The notes: generated by a model from the letters alone, not told the origin. A stretch of 60,208 bases of DNA from DASRQK01 sp964401685 (GCA_964401685.1 CAYNZH010000012.1:1-60208); one strand, 5' to 3'. Positions 35,803 through 44,643 are shown, numbered from the stretch's first letter. Program-made: numbers and translations.

Positions 35803-35830
35803 TTTGTTATCTATCCATAGTGATAACAAA
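35803..35830. promoter_or_regulatory. Inverted repeat upstream of the Lmo0937-family gene
   Basis: TTTGTTATC (35803-35811) and GATAACAAA (35822-35830) are perfect 9-bp inverted repeats with a 10-base spacer, 24-51 bases upstream of the start. They could be an operator or a hairpin in the 5' leader. Confidence 0.45.
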
Positions 35831-35892
35831 AGCCGAATGCCATTGTTTGCGGGCCTGAATTAATTTTTCTTGAGGAACTCGTCGGAAGTCAA

Positions 35893-36660
35893 CTACGGGA
35901 GCGAAATTTCCAGACCATCATAGGCAAACGCAATATTGGAGGGCAATACATCGTGGAAACTGGCATGCAAACCCATATTGTGGCTGATATGGGTAAAATA
36001 AGTTTTTTCGGCTCCTATATGTTGCGCCATCTGAATGGCTTCTTCCAAGGTAAAGTGGGAAATATGGGTTTGAGTTTGCAAGGCGTTCAATACGAGATAC
36101 TTTGTGCCTCTGATCTTACTTATTTCGGACTCGTTGATGGTTTTTGCATCCGTGATATACGTAAAATCCCCTATCCTGAAGCCAAGCACCGGCATCTTGT
36201 AGTGAAGCACCTCAATAGGGACGATTTTCCGGCCGTAGAGTTCGAAGTCGCTGTGGGAATCAATACCATTGAGTCGAATCTGTGGAACGCCGAAATAAGC
36301 ATGAGGATCAAACGCATAGTGGAACTCGCGCTTTAAAGCGTGCTGGACATATTCATCGGCATAAAGATCAATGGGTTCACCTTGCTTCCGGTTGAAGGCG
36401 CGAATGTCATCAAGCCCCGCAACATGGTCTTTGTGCGCGTGGGTGTACAAAACGGCGTCTAAGCGCTGTATTCCAGCACGAAGCATTTGATAACGGAAGT
36501 CGGGGCCGGTATCCACAACAATATTCTTCCCGCCATACTGAATCAGTATAGACGACCTTAGTCGCTTATCCTCTGCTGCCCCGGAAAGGCATACTTCACA
36601 GTCACATGCGATCACAGGAACGCCCTGAGAAGTTCCAGTTCCTAAAAACGTAATTTTCAA
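35893..36660 (-). CDS. Metallo-beta-lactamase-fold hydrolase (PhnP/RNase Z-like)
   Basis: The 255-aa protein starts ITFLGTGTSQGVPVIAC and has the metal motif THAHKDHVAGLDD (HxHxDH), an Asp in FTYITDAK and a later His. The two Cys pairs in CDCEVC suggest a structural zinc as in PhnP-type phosphodiesterases. The start codon is TTG at 36660, which overlaps the stop of the upstream gene and gives the conserved N-terminus. The substrate is unknown, perhaps a cyclic phosphodiester. Confidence 0.85.
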   Translation of the reverse strand: MKITFLGTGTSQGVPVIACDCEVCLSGAAEDKRLRSSILIQYGGKNIVVDTGPDFRYQMLRAGIQRLDAVLYTHAHKDHVAGLDDIRAFNRKQGEPIDLYADEYVQHALKREFHYAFDPHAYFGVPQIRLNGIDSHSDFELYGRKIVPIEVLHYKMPVLGFRIGDFTYITDAKTINESEISKIRGTKYLVLNALQTQTHISHFTLEEAIQMAQHIGAEKTYFTHISHNMGLHASFHDVLPSNIAFAYDGLEISLP

Positions 36661-36944
36661 ATGCCTAACTTTTTCTGTTTAATCGTCCAAAGAAAACTCC
36701 TCTGCTTCTCATCCAACTCGCCTTGCACATGATCAGTCGGGACAGTCACAAGCAAATCGACCAAAGCAGTTATTTTGGCCTCCAAATCTAAAAAGCGATT
36801 GACGACCACTACTTTACTATTCAAAATAATACAAGCCCCTGTGCGAAAGTTGCCCTTTTCATAGCGAACAATATACCCCAATCTGGACAAAATTCCTTCA
36901 AGCTTTGCGAGGCTTTGCTTGCTTATGGAGATGCGATTTTCCAT
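36657..36944 (-). CDS. Small hypothetical protein upstream of the MBL hydrolase
   Basis: The 95-aa soluble protein (ISISKQSLAKLEGILSRLGY start) has a predicted alpha-beta pattern and the segment FRTGACIILNSKVVVVNRFL. It overlaps the MBL gene by 4 bases, so the two are translationally coupled and probably act together. I do not recognise the family. Confidence 0.7.
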   Translation of the reverse strand: MENRISISKQSLAKLEGILSRLGYIVRYEKGNFRTGACIILNSKVVVVNRFLDLEAKITALVDLLVTVPTDHVQGELDEKQRSFLWTIKQKKLGI

Positions 36945-36988
36945 GCTTTATAAGATGCAAATTACATATCTACTCCCAAAAATGCAAA

Positions 36989-37984
36989 TCAATCGGGCTG
37001 TTTGCCCGTGATCCAGGCTTGAAGAAAACCTAAGCCGTACGCATAAAATTGATAAAACACTGCCACAACCCCTAATATGGCGACATATGGATGGAGACTA
37101 GTCCGCCAGGAATCGATAAATAAGAGCAATAGCCACCCCAAAAAGACCAGATCTACAGCTAAAATCCAGTTTGAGAGGGGAAAATATCCAAAAGACAACC
37201 AAAAAATATTCAATAATGTCAAAAAAACAGTTCCCAGCACAAAGATCGACGGTAAAAAATGTATGAGTTTGAGTTCGCCGGGAAATGATCGCGCAACTTT
37301 GATGCGGCCTTGGCCAAAAGCATGAATTTGGGTGAAAAATTGCCTGAAATTCACCCGTCGTTTATGGTAGACCCATGCGTCCGGAATGAGGCCCACTTTG
37401 AAGCCTTCCCGTATCATGCGTATACTGAACTCCAAATCTTCACTCCTGCGCGTCCACCGAAAACCACCAGTTTCCTCCCATACTTTCCTTGAAATCCCCA
37501 TATTGAAACTCCGCGGGTGAAAGGTCCCGAGATGGTTTTTCTTGCCACGGATACCGCCTGTGGTCAGTACAGACGTCATCGCATAACTTATGGCTTTCTG
37601 GGTAACCGAAAAGGACTCATGAGCCCGGTCTGGACCCCCAAACGCATCCCAGGAATGTATTCTCAATGCGCCAGTTACCTTTTGAAAGTAATCTGGTGGT
37701 ACCAAGCAATCCGAATCAAAAACGATAAAATAATCACCTTTGGCTTGCGAAAACCCGAAGTTTCTAGCAAATCCCTGGCCTCGGTTAGGAATGGCAAAGT
37801 AGGTCAACTGCAACTTGTGCTCAAATTCCGCAATAACTGAGTTTGCTGGCAAGGTCGATCCATCCTCCACAATAATCACTTCAAAATCACGATAGGCTTG
37901 TTCGCAGAGGGAGTCAAGCAGTTCTCTCAGCTCCTGCGGCCTATTGAAAACGGGAATAATGACGGAGAAAAACAAACCATCCAT
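36989..37984 (-). CDS. Membrane-bound family 2 glycosyltransferase
   Basis: The 331-aa protein has a GT-A domain (SVIIPVFNRPQELRELLDSL, FEVIIVEDGST, DYFIVFDSDCLVPPDYF, WTRRSEDLEFSIRM) and two to three C-terminal membrane helices from about residue 240. Its start directly abuts the stop of the next glycosyltransferase gene. It likely adds a sugar to a lipid-linked acceptor; the product is unknown. Confidence 0.9.
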   Translation of the reverse strand: MDGLFFSVIIPVFNRPQELRELLDSLCEQAYRDFEVIIVEDGSTLPANSVIAEFEHKLQLTYFAIPNRGQGFARNFGFSQAKGDYFIVFDSDCLVPPDYFQKVTGALRIHSWDAFGGPDRAHESFSVTQKAISYAMTSVLTTGGIRGKKNHLGTFHPRSFNMGISRKVWEETGGFRWTRRSEDLEFSIRMIREGFKVGLIPDAWVYHKRRVNFRQFFTQIHAFGQGRIKVARSFPGELKLIHFLPSIFVLGTVFLTLLNIFWLSFGYFPLSNWILAVDLVFLGWLLLLFIDSWRTSLHPYVAILGVVAVFYQFYAYGLGFLQAWITGKQPD

Positions 37985-38935
37985 TTAAATGACTTTCTCG
38001 ATCTGATACTGATTTCGGTTTGGACTGTTTCTGGAGATCAATTCTGCCAAGAATCCGGTTACAAACAACTGCGTACCGATGACGATAGCGATTAATGCAA
38101 AGAAAAACAACGGCTGCTCGGTAACGTTTCTGTAAACGGTCTGATTGGCAATACTAATGAGCTTTTCCGCGATTAGCCAAACGGCGATAATAAAACCACC
38201 GAGAAAACTGATTACGCCCATGGTACCAAAAAAGTGCATGGGCCGTTTACCGAACTTGCCAACAAAGAAAATGGAAAGCAAATCTAGAAATCCCTTGACG
38301 AACCGTCCTGGCCCGAATTTGGTAGTCCCGTACTTGCGGGGATAGTGTTGGACAATTTGCTCGCCGATTTTGGTAAAACCCGCCCACTTTGCCAGAACCG
38401 GAATGTATCGGTGCATTTCCCCGTATACTTCGATATTCTTAACCACCTCTTTTCTGTAGGCCTTCAGTCCGCAATTGAAGTCATGCAAGTTATGAATGCC
38501 GGACATCGAACGAGTTACAGAATTAAAAAGTTTGGTGGGAATGGTTTTGGATGGAGGATCATAGCGCTTTTTCTTCCATCCAGAAACCAAGTCATATCCC
38601 TTTTCTGTTATCAGTCGGTAAAGTTGGGGAATTTCGTCAGGAGAATCCTGCAAATCAGCATCCATCGTGATCACAACATCTCCCTGCGCAGCGGCGAAAC
38701 CGACGTTCAGGGCTGCGGACTTCCCATAATTCCTTCTGAATTTTATTCCCGAAATCCGCGAATCCTGTTGTTTGAGCGACTCGATGATCTGCCAGGAACG
38801 GTCTGTACTGCCGTCATCCACAAACACAATTTCAAAGGAAAATCTATGCTTATCCAATACGCGCGCAATCCAGGAACTCAATTCAGGCAAAGATTCCTCC
38901 TCATTGAATAAGGGAATAACAACAGAAATATCCAT
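37985..38935 (-). CDS. Polyprenyl-phosphate glycosyltransferase (GtrB/DPM1 type)
   Basis: The 316-aa protein has the GT2 core of dolichyl-phosphate-mannose synthase relatives: SVVIPLFNEEESLPEL, FEIVFVDDGSTDRSW, GDVVITMDADLQDSPDEIP and a late amphipathic stretch FVKGFLDLLSIFFV, then two membrane helices (about 230-255 and 265-290). Such enzymes charge undecaprenyl phosphate with a sugar for later transfer. I start at the ATG at 38935 (MDISVVIPLF); an upstream ATG at 39004 would overlap the DUF4199 gene. Confidence 0.92.
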   Translation of the reverse strand: MDISVVIPLFNEEESLPELSSWIARVLDKHRFSFEIVFVDDGSTDRSWQIIESLKQQDSRISGIKFRRNYGKSAALNVGFAAAQGDVVITMDADLQDSPDEIPQLYRLITEKGYDLVSGWKKKRYDPPSKTIPTKLFNSVTRSMSGIHNLHDFNCGLKAYRKEVVKNIEVYGEMHRYIPVLAKWAGFTKIGEQIVQHYPRKYGTTKFGPGRFVKGFLDLLSIFFVGKFGKRPMHFFGTMGVISFLGGFIIAVWLIAEKLISIANQTVYRNVTEQPLFFFALIAIVIGTQLFVTGFLAELISRNSPNRNQYQIEKVI

Positions 38936-38942
38936 TTTTATT

Positions 38943-39530
38943 TTATACCTCCTCGTCTCTAACAGCCATGAATTCAGGTCGACTCCGCTTGAAGATCGCT
39001 GCAAATATCAGTGCTCCGACAAAGTAGATAATAATCGCTATAGCCAGACCTTGCAAAAACTCGAGCAAAGTTGGATTCAACGATTTTTCGAGCCTCTCCT
39101 CGGTGTCAGCGATTTGCTTGTCTATCATTTCCTGATCAGTTGACATGTTTTGGAACAATTCCGTCGTAGAGTTCAGCGTCGCTTCGCGAATAAAATCTCC
39201 GTAACCGGGCTCAATCCATTTCGCGAAAGCTGTACTAAAGCAAGTAGTGATCACAACCTGAACCACAAACATAAGGAAGATGGGACCAAGCGCTTCTCTA
39301 AAAGACCAATATCCGCCTACTTTCTTCCTGAGATCGAGGGTAAAAAAAATCGCCAAACCTATGCTGATCAAAAAGCTGATAATGGCATAGGATACGGTAA
39401 CCATCATGCTTGGCAACGCATAGTAGGTCAGTAAAAAAATCACAATACCGATGATTGCCCAAATAATCCCGTTTTTTACGGCGGCCCCTTTGGCATTGAC
39501 TTCCTCCGTGTGCAATGTTTGATTTTCCAT
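38943..39530 (-). CDS. DUF4199 membrane protein
   Basis: The 195-aa protein has four membrane helices (about 18-35, 42-65, 85-108 and 160-182) and the family-typical GYWSFREALGPIFLMF stretch. A soluble loop of some 50 residues lies between helices 3 and 4. DUF4199 is Bacteroidota-specific with no known role. Genes before and behind it on the same strand are a hypothetical gene and a polyprenyl-phosphate glycosyltransferase. Confidence 0.88.
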   Translation of the reverse strand: MENQTLHTEEVNAKGAAVKNGIIWAIIGIVIFLLTYYALPSMMVTVSYAIISFLISIGLAIFFTLDLRKKVGGYWSFREALGPIFLMFVVQVVITTCFSTAFAKWIEPGYGDFIREATLNSTTELFQNMSTDQEMIDKQIADTEERLEKSLNPTLLEFLQGLAIAIIIYFVGALIFAAIFKRSRPEFMAVRDEEV

Positions 39531-39543
39531 GATTTGAAAAGAT

Positions 39544-40215
39544 TTATTTGTTTGAAAAGTTGGTTAGCAAAGCGTAAAGCGCTACATCAAGCGCCGGGTT
39601 TGGGGCGGAAGCCTTAAAATCTTTCCAGTCCTGAGGCGTCGGCGCCTGTACATGGAAAAAGCCCATAATAACATAAAAAAGATCTTCGATCTCGTCCGAA
39701 TGAATAGGCTTTTTCGCAGCATCAGCGATCTGATCAAAGGATCCTTCCGTCAGTGTCTGCTGAGAAATAAAGGATTCGTAAATCTTGTGTTCATCCTGAA
39801 ACTCATCATCGTCAACCAGCAAAAATTCCGAAAGATAATCGTTTAAATCCGGTTCAATCTCTTCATCGGCACATTCATTCAAGTATAACAGAAGGTTCAA
39901 AAGTTCCGTGCCTCGATCCAGCGTTTTTTCTTCGATTTCCTCCCATTCAGTGGATTCTAAATAGTCACCCTCCAGTTTTTGCACATCAAGGGCAAAAAAA
40001 TTCATGAGCAAAAGGTCAAAAAGAAATTCACCCAAAGGCTCTAGTGCCTGGTTCTCGGCGACTATCTTGTCCATCGCAGAAACCTTGTCCAAAAACGCGG
40101 CATCTTGGGAAAAGGTTTCCTTTAAGGAGGGTAAAACCCGGGTCAACGTGTCTTGGTCAGCTTCCAAAAACTGAGAAATTGCCGCATCTAACGCTTGCTC
40201 AATCGATTTATCCAT
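39544..40215 (-). CDS. Acidic hypothetical protein
   Basis: The 223-aa protein is very acidic and helical (MDKSIEQALDAAISQFLEAD start, EEIEPDLNDYLSEFLLVDDD in the middle). No signal peptide or membrane segment is seen. I start at the ATG at 40215, nine codons inside a longer possible frame from 40242. Its start overlaps the end of the dihydroorotase-like gene by 8 bases, so the two are coupled. The function is unknown. Confidence 0.7.
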   Translation of the reverse strand: MDKSIEQALDAAISQFLEADQDTLTRVLPSLKETFSQDAAFLDKVSAMDKIVAENQALEPLGEFLFDLLLMNFFALDVQKLEGDYLESTEWEEIEEKTLDRGTELLNLLLYLNECADEEIEPDLNDYLSEFLLVDDDEFQDEHKIYESFISQQTLTEGSFDQIADAAKKPIHSDEIEDLFYVIMGFFHVQAPTPQDWKDFKASAPNPALDVALYALLTNFSNK

Positions 40216-41488
40216 AATACTCGTTTCTATATGTTTGACCATTGTTTGAAGTCAATGTTACAATTCCCGTTAATTTTTTCCCAATATAAGGACTATTTGA
40301 GGATTTTGAAAAATTATTTTCTGGAGTAAATTCCCAGGTTTTTTCCATATCGAAGAGGACCAAGTTTGCTTTTTCGCCCTTATCAATGCGTGGAACTTCA
40401 AGTCCAAGAATTTTCCGTGGGTTGATAGCGAGCGTGCTGACGATCTGCTCGACACTCAATCCGGCTTCTACAAGCAGGGAAAACACGGTCTGAAGCCCAA
40501 TTATTCCGTTTTGTGCGATTTGAAACTCTACGTTCTTGAATTCGATTTCATGAGGCGTGTGCTGAGAAACGACAGCATCCAGTGTACCGTCAGCCAGTCC
40601 CTCGAGGAGGGCCTCAGAATCTCTTTTAGTTCTGAGTGGCGGGTTGACTTTGTAATTGCTGTCGAAACCTCGCAAATGCACGTCAGTCAACAGAAGCTGA
40701 TGGGCGGCGACATCAGCAGTGACCTTTATGCCTTGAGATTTGGCCTGCCTGATAAGGTTTACACTCTCCCTTGTGCTGATGGTCGTAAAATGCAGGGGCG
40801 CTTGATGGTATTCTGCCAACTTCAAATCTCTTTCGACCACCAAACTTTCGGACAAATTTGGCTTGCCCTTCATTCCCAAAAAAGTACTCATTTCTCCCTC
40901 ATTCATTTGTGCACCGTCTGACAGCGTTACATCTTCGGGAAAAGATATCACCAGGCCTTTTATTCCACGACAATAGAGCAGGGCCTTGCTCATAAGGCCG
41001 GCTTTGGAAACACTGCGGTCACCGTCGGAAAAAGCAACAGCACCTGCGCGCTGCATGTCAAACAATTCGGCCAGCTCCTCCCCTTCCCTTTTTTTGCTCA
41101 AGGCACCAATAGGATGAATATCTACCGGCAAAGGCTTGGAGCGATTGACGATAAACGCGACTTCGGCGTGCCTCGCGAGGGGCGGTTCGGTATTGGGGTG
41201 TATTGCAACACCCGTAAATCCCCCGGCCATAGCAGCTCTTGCGCCGGATTCTAAATCTTCCTTATGTTCCAGTCCGGGTTCGCCGAAATTTGCATTCAGA
41301 TCAAAGAATCCAGGAGCAAGCACCTGTCCCTTGCCGTCGACGAGCTCGTGATCTGCATCATCACTCATCTGCAAATCCTTGCCCATGTCAGTGATCAGCC
41401 CGTTTTTGATTTCGACGTCGATAATCTGATCGTGGAAAGTCGATCCCGGGGAAAATAATCTTACATTTTTAATGGTAAAACTAGACAT
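40208..41488 (-). CDS. Dihydroorotase-like pseudoenzyme (PyrC homologue without metal ligands)
   Basis: The 426-aa protein aligns along its length with type I dihydroorotases (APGFFDLNANFGEPG, GGFTGVAIHPNTEP, KVNPPLR). However, the metal and substrate residues are changed: HxH is NAN (residues 65-67), the Arg after it is Gly 69, the metal His of HCED is Phe 183, the His of CHIS is Thr 236, and the Asp of TDHAPH is Gln 309. It therefore cannot work as a normal zinc dihydroorotase. Inactive PyrC' proteins are known to stabilise aspartate carbamoyltransferase in other bacteria, and pyrB lies 16 kb away. An active PyrC must exist elsewhere if the pathway is complete. Confidence 0.85.
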   Translation of the reverse strand: MSSFTIKNVRLFSPGSTFHDQIIDVEIKNGLITDMGKDLQMSDDADHELVDGKGQVLAPGFFDLNANFGEPGLEHKEDLESGARAAMAGGFTGVAIHPNTEPPLARHAEVAFIVNRSKPLPVDIHPIGALSKKREGEELAELFDMQRAGAVAFSDGDRSVSKAGLMSKALLYCRGIKGLVISFPEDVTLSDGAQMNEGEMSTFLGMKGKPNLSESLVVERDLKLAEYHQAPLHFTTISTRESVNLIRQAKSQGIKVTADVAAHQLLLTDVHLRGFDSNYKVNPPLRTKRDSEALLEGLADGTLDAVVSQHTPHEIEFKNVEFQIAQNGIIGLQTVFSLLVEAGLSVEQIVSTLAINPRKILGLEVPRIDKGEKANLVLFDMEKTWEFTPENNFSKSSNSPYIGKKLTGIVTLTSNNGQTYRNEYYG

Positions 41489-41604
41489 GGATGGCTGGTC
41501 TTGAAATGATTAATGGAAAAAGATGGGCTGCTGAAGCTAAGCCACCAGGGGCAGGAAGATCTCGTTTTAATGGATATTTAGCGACATGCATATTCATTAA
41601 AAAA

Positions 41605-41612
41605 CAAAAGTA
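41605..41612 (-). promoter_or_regulatory. -7 box of the dihydroorotase-like gene
   Basis: On the minus strand TACTTTTG matches the -7 consensus, just after the dnaB terminator. It predicts a 5' leader of about 110 bases. Confidence 0.45.
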
Positions 41613-41641
41613 CAAAATCCCTTTAAAACGCAAGGGATTTC
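41612..41641 (-). terminator. dnaB terminator
   Basis: AAATCCCTT (41615-41623) and AAGGGATTT (41632-41640) form a perfect 9-bp stem. On the minus strand a T-rich run follows. It lies 68 bases after the dnaB stop codon. Confidence 0.75.
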
Positions 41642-41708
41642 TTGCAATTATATTTATTCGTCCCGGCGAGGCTGCTTTCTCCCATTGATCGTAAGCGAAT
41701 ATAAACGT

Positions 41709-43271
41709 TTAAAACGGAGCATCGTCTGGCGAGTCACCCAGGTCACTCATGTCGTTCATTCTCGATTGACGAATAATATTCTGCGAAGGATCAAATTGTG
41801 TAGATGGGCCTAGTCCCGACTGGAATCCCGCGTTGGGTGAAAGACCTGTCCCGAAATTAAAGTCAGTTTCCATATCTGTAAACTTGACATATTTGCCCAC
41901 AAATCTCAGTTGGACGGTGCCTGTTTCTCCGTTTCGATGTTTAGCGATGATTACTTCCCCGACCCCGGCCGTCGATTGCCCCGCTTCATCTTGATCCAAG
42001 CCATAATATTCAGGTCGATAGAGGAATAAAACCATATCGGCGTCCTGTTCTATGGATCCCGACTCACGCAAATCCGAGAGCATGGGTCTCTTGCTGGTGC
42101 CGGGTCTGCTTTCTACGGCACGGCTCAGTTGGGATAGCGCAATTACGGGTATATTCAGTTCTTTTGCGACAGATTTCAGGGAACGGGAGATACTTCCTAT
42201 TTCCTGTTCACGGTTTCCACCTTTGCCTTCGCCCTTCCCCTGCATCAATTGCAGGTAGTCGACAATCACCATCTGTATATCATATTGCGCTTTTAAACGT
42301 CTACATTTGGCTCGAAATTCAAAAATATTTAGGGCAGGCGTATCGTCGATCAGCAAGGGCGCTGAGGTAAGTCTTCCTATCCTGGAATGAAGCTGAGTCC
42401 ATTCATGGTCCGCCAGGGTGCCGCGCCTCAGTTTTTCCTGTTCAATTTCAGTTTCCCCGGAAATAAGTCTGTTGACCAACTGCACTGACGACATTTCCAG
42501 GGAAAATACTGCAACCGGCTTATTGTGTAGCACTGCGGCGTTTCTTGCGCAACTGAGCACAAACGCCGTTTTTCCCATCGCAGGTCTGGCAGCAATGATA
42601 ATCAGGTCGGAATTTTGCCATCCGGAGGTCATACGATCCAGATCTGTAAAGCCTGAGGGGACGCCGGTCAAAGAATCTGCCCTATCTTTAAGGCTCTCCA
42701 GGGTAAGAACGGCCTCCCGCATAATATCGTCTACTTTCCGCGTGTCCCGCCGAAGGTTATTTTGAGCGATATCAAACAGCGATTTTTCGGCATGATCCAA
42801 CAAATCGAAGATGTCTGTCGTATCTTCATAAGCGTTGTTGATAATCTCTGAAGAAACTTTGATCAGCTCCCGTTGGATGTATTTCTGGGAAATAATGCGG
42901 GCGTGGTATTCAATATTGGCAGCCGAAACAACGCGGTCTGTCAGACTTGTAATATAGTAGGCACCTCCGACCAATTCGAGTGTACCTTGTAGCCTTAGCT
43001 CGGCGATAACGGTCAAAAGGTCGATGGGTGAATTCTTTTGAAAAAGATTGAAAATTGCTTCGAATATCTTCTGATGTGCCTCCACATAAAAAGATTCAGG
43101 TTTAAGTATATCGATGACCTCCGACAATGCATTTTTTTCCAACATCAAGGCACCCAAAACCGCTTCTTCCAGATCCGTGGCTTGTGGAGGCAATTTACCC
43201 AGGTTCCCCGCGAGGTTAGTCAGCCGGATTCTCCTGTCAGCATAACTTCCTTGTTTTGTCTTGTCAATCAT
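41709..43271 (-). CDS. dnaB: Replicative DNA helicase
   Basis: DnaB unwinds DNA at the replication fork. The 520-aa protein has the N-terminal primase-interaction domain (PPQATDLEEAVLGALMLEK) and the RecA-like helicase domain with Walker A ARPAMGKTAF, Walker B region MVIVDYLQLMQG, and RAVESRPGTSKRPMLSDLRESGSIEQ split over about residues 385-410. A low-complexity tail of about 50 residues (Asn/Gln/Ser-rich) ends the protein. No intein is present. Upstream lies a gap with DnaA boxes. Confidence 0.97.
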   Translation of the reverse strand: MIDKTKQGSYADRRIRLTNLAGNLGKLPPQATDLEEAVLGALMLEKNALSEVIDILKPESFYVEAHQKIFEAIFNLFQKNSPIDLLTVIAELRLQGTLELVGGAYYITSLTDRVVSAANIEYHARIISQKYIQRELIKVSSEIINNAYEDTTDIFDLLDHAEKSLFDIAQNNLRRDTRKVDDIMREAVLTLESLKDRADSLTGVPSGFTDLDRMTSGWQNSDLIIIAARPAMGKTAFVLSCARNAAVLHNKPVAVFSLEMSSVQLVNRLISGETEIEQEKLRRGTLADHEWTQLHSRIGRLTSAPLLIDDTPALNIFEFRAKCRRLKAQYDIQMVIVDYLQLMQGKGEGKGGNREQEIGSISRSLKSVAKELNIPVIALSQLSRAVESRPGTSKRPMLSDLRESGSIEQDADMVLFLYRPEYYGLDQDEAGQSTAGVGEVIIAKHRNGETGTVQLRFVGKYVKFTDMETDFNFGTGLSPNAGFQSGLGPSTQFDPSQNIIRQSRMNDMSDLGDSPDDAPF

Positions 43272-43632
43272 AGTTCATCTTTGAATTAGGGAAAGCAAAG
43301 CTACCTAATTTATCCATTGTATACTGTTCGAGTTGTAAACAGATACTTTGGATTAAATGATTAAAACGTCTTAAAATGTTGTTCATTAGCAGACCAAGAT
43401 ACAATAATTTTATGTAAAAATGTTAACAACTTTGTGGATAACTCCGTATATTACTAAATATCAACCGCTACCCCATATGTGGATAACTTTTCAAATGTGA
43501 ACAGAGCCGGGTAAACAATTAAACTGTACGCTATTCGAATTTACCCTGTTTGGGCCTGCATAAAGAAACCTATGCGTTTATTCGGGTTTTATATATTTTT
43601 ATTAGTAGGTTTGCACACTTTTACATTTATAA
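43272..43632. promoter_or_regulatory. dnaB-nrnA divergent gap with two perfect DnaA boxes
   Basis: This 361-bp AT-rich gap holds no gene. TGTGGATAA, the complement of the DnaA box TTATCCACA, occurs twice in the same orientation at 43433-43441 and 43478-43486, both followed by CT. A weaker TTATCCATT is at 43310-43318 and a palindrome TGTTAACA at 43421-43428. The sites may let DnaA control dnaB, or mark part of an origin; dnaA itself is not in the window. Confidence 0.55.
43606..43613 (+). promoter_or_regulatory. nrnA promoter -7 box
   Basis: TAGGTTTG lies 19 bases before the ATG of the DHH phosphoesterase gene. Confidence 0.5.
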
Positions 43633-44643
43633 ATGATAACAGCTGAATCGCTCAAAGAGAAACTAAAGGAACGAAAGCACATTATCATCACCACTCACTT
43701 CAAACCGGATGGTGATGCTTTGGGCTCTTCACTTGCATTATTTCATTGGTTGTCGGCTAAGGGCCATGATGTTAAAGTAATTCTCCCCTCCGATTACCCT
43801 TATTTTCTCAAATGGATGCCAGGGGCTGAGAGATGCTTTATTTATACGGATAACAGCGCACTGTTTGACCAGTTTATTGCAGATGCAGATTTGATTTTTT
43901 GTCTGGATTTCAATGGCTTGGGTCGAACTCAGGAAATGGCTGGGGCGCTGCGAGAAGCCAAAGGATTGAAGGTGATGATTGATCATCATCTGGATCCCGA
44001 TGGTTTTGATGACTTTCGCTATTGGAATCCCAGTGCCGCGGCCACGGCCCAGTTGATATACACGTTTATCACCGAATTCTTTCAGGAAGGCGATTTTTTA
44101 ACTGAAGACATTGCGACCTGTTTATATGCGGGTATTATGACGGATACAGGTTCTTTTCGATACAAATCCACAACCGCTGAGGTACATAGAATTGTCGCTG
44201 AATTGCTGGAACTCGGGGTAAAAAGCTGGCTGGTTCACGAACATATTTTCAACAGCAATACCGAAAGAAGACTAAATTTCCTCGGATTTTGTCTTTTAAA
44301 TAGATTGGAAGTACTACCTAATTATAAAACCGCTATTTTTGCAATCGGAAAAGACGACCTCGAGCGTTTTGAAATTGAGACGGGTGAAACGGAGGGACTG
44401 GTCAACTATGCGCTTTCCATAGCGGGAATTCGCTTGGCGGTTCTGATTATAGAAAGGGATGAAGCCGTGAAGATGTCGTTTCGATCCTTGGGGGATTTTC
44501 CGTGCAACGAGTTGAGCAAAAAACACTTTAACGGTGGCGGGCACCTGAACGCAGCAGGAGGAATGCATGAGAAGCCCCTTGGAAGTGCATTGGCGAAATT
44601 AAAGGAAATTTTACCAGAATACCAGGCGTCTTTAAACGCATAA
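43633..44643 (+). CDS. nrnA: DHH-family phosphoesterase, NrnA type (nanoRNase / pAp phosphatase)
   Basis: NrnA degrades short oligoribonucleotides and can dephosphorylate 3'-phosphoadenosine 5'-phosphate. The 336-aa protein has the DHH motifs THFKPDGDALGSSLAL, DLIFCLDFNGLGR, MIDHHLDPDGF and GIMTDTGSFRY, and the DHHA1 end FNGGGHLNAAGG. It is divergent from dnaB and followed by an FKBP lipoprotein gene on the same strand. Confidence 0.93.
   Translation: MITAESLKEKLKERKHIIITTHFKPDGDALGSSLALFHWLSAKGHDVKVILPSDYPYFLKWMPGAERCFIYTDNSALFDQFIADADLIFCLDFNGLGRTQEMAGALREAKGLKVMIDHHLDPDGFDDFRYWNPSAAATAQLIYTFITEFFQEGDFLTEDIATCLYAGIMTDTGSFRYKSTTAEVHRIVAELLELGVKSWLVHEHIFNSNTERRLNFLGFCLLNRLEVLPNYKTAIFAIGKDDLERFEIETGETEGLVNYALSIAGIRLAVLIIERDEAVKMSFRSLGDFPCNELSKKHFNGGGHLNAAGGMHEKPLGSALAKLKEILPEYQASLNA

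Noticed and set aside
41481..41591. Minus-strand 36-codon ORF overlapping the start of the dihydroorotase-like gene
   Set aside because: It might be a leader peptide but shows no codon bias toward one amino acid and no attenuator-like structure.
41491..41688. Plus-strand 65-aa ORF
   Set aside because: It runs antisense through a promoter and the dnaB terminator and has no recognisable features.
43272..43632. Firm call of the chromosomal origin
   Set aside because: Only two perfect DnaA boxes, no dnaA nearby and gene orientation does not show a clear switch; recorded as a possibility only.
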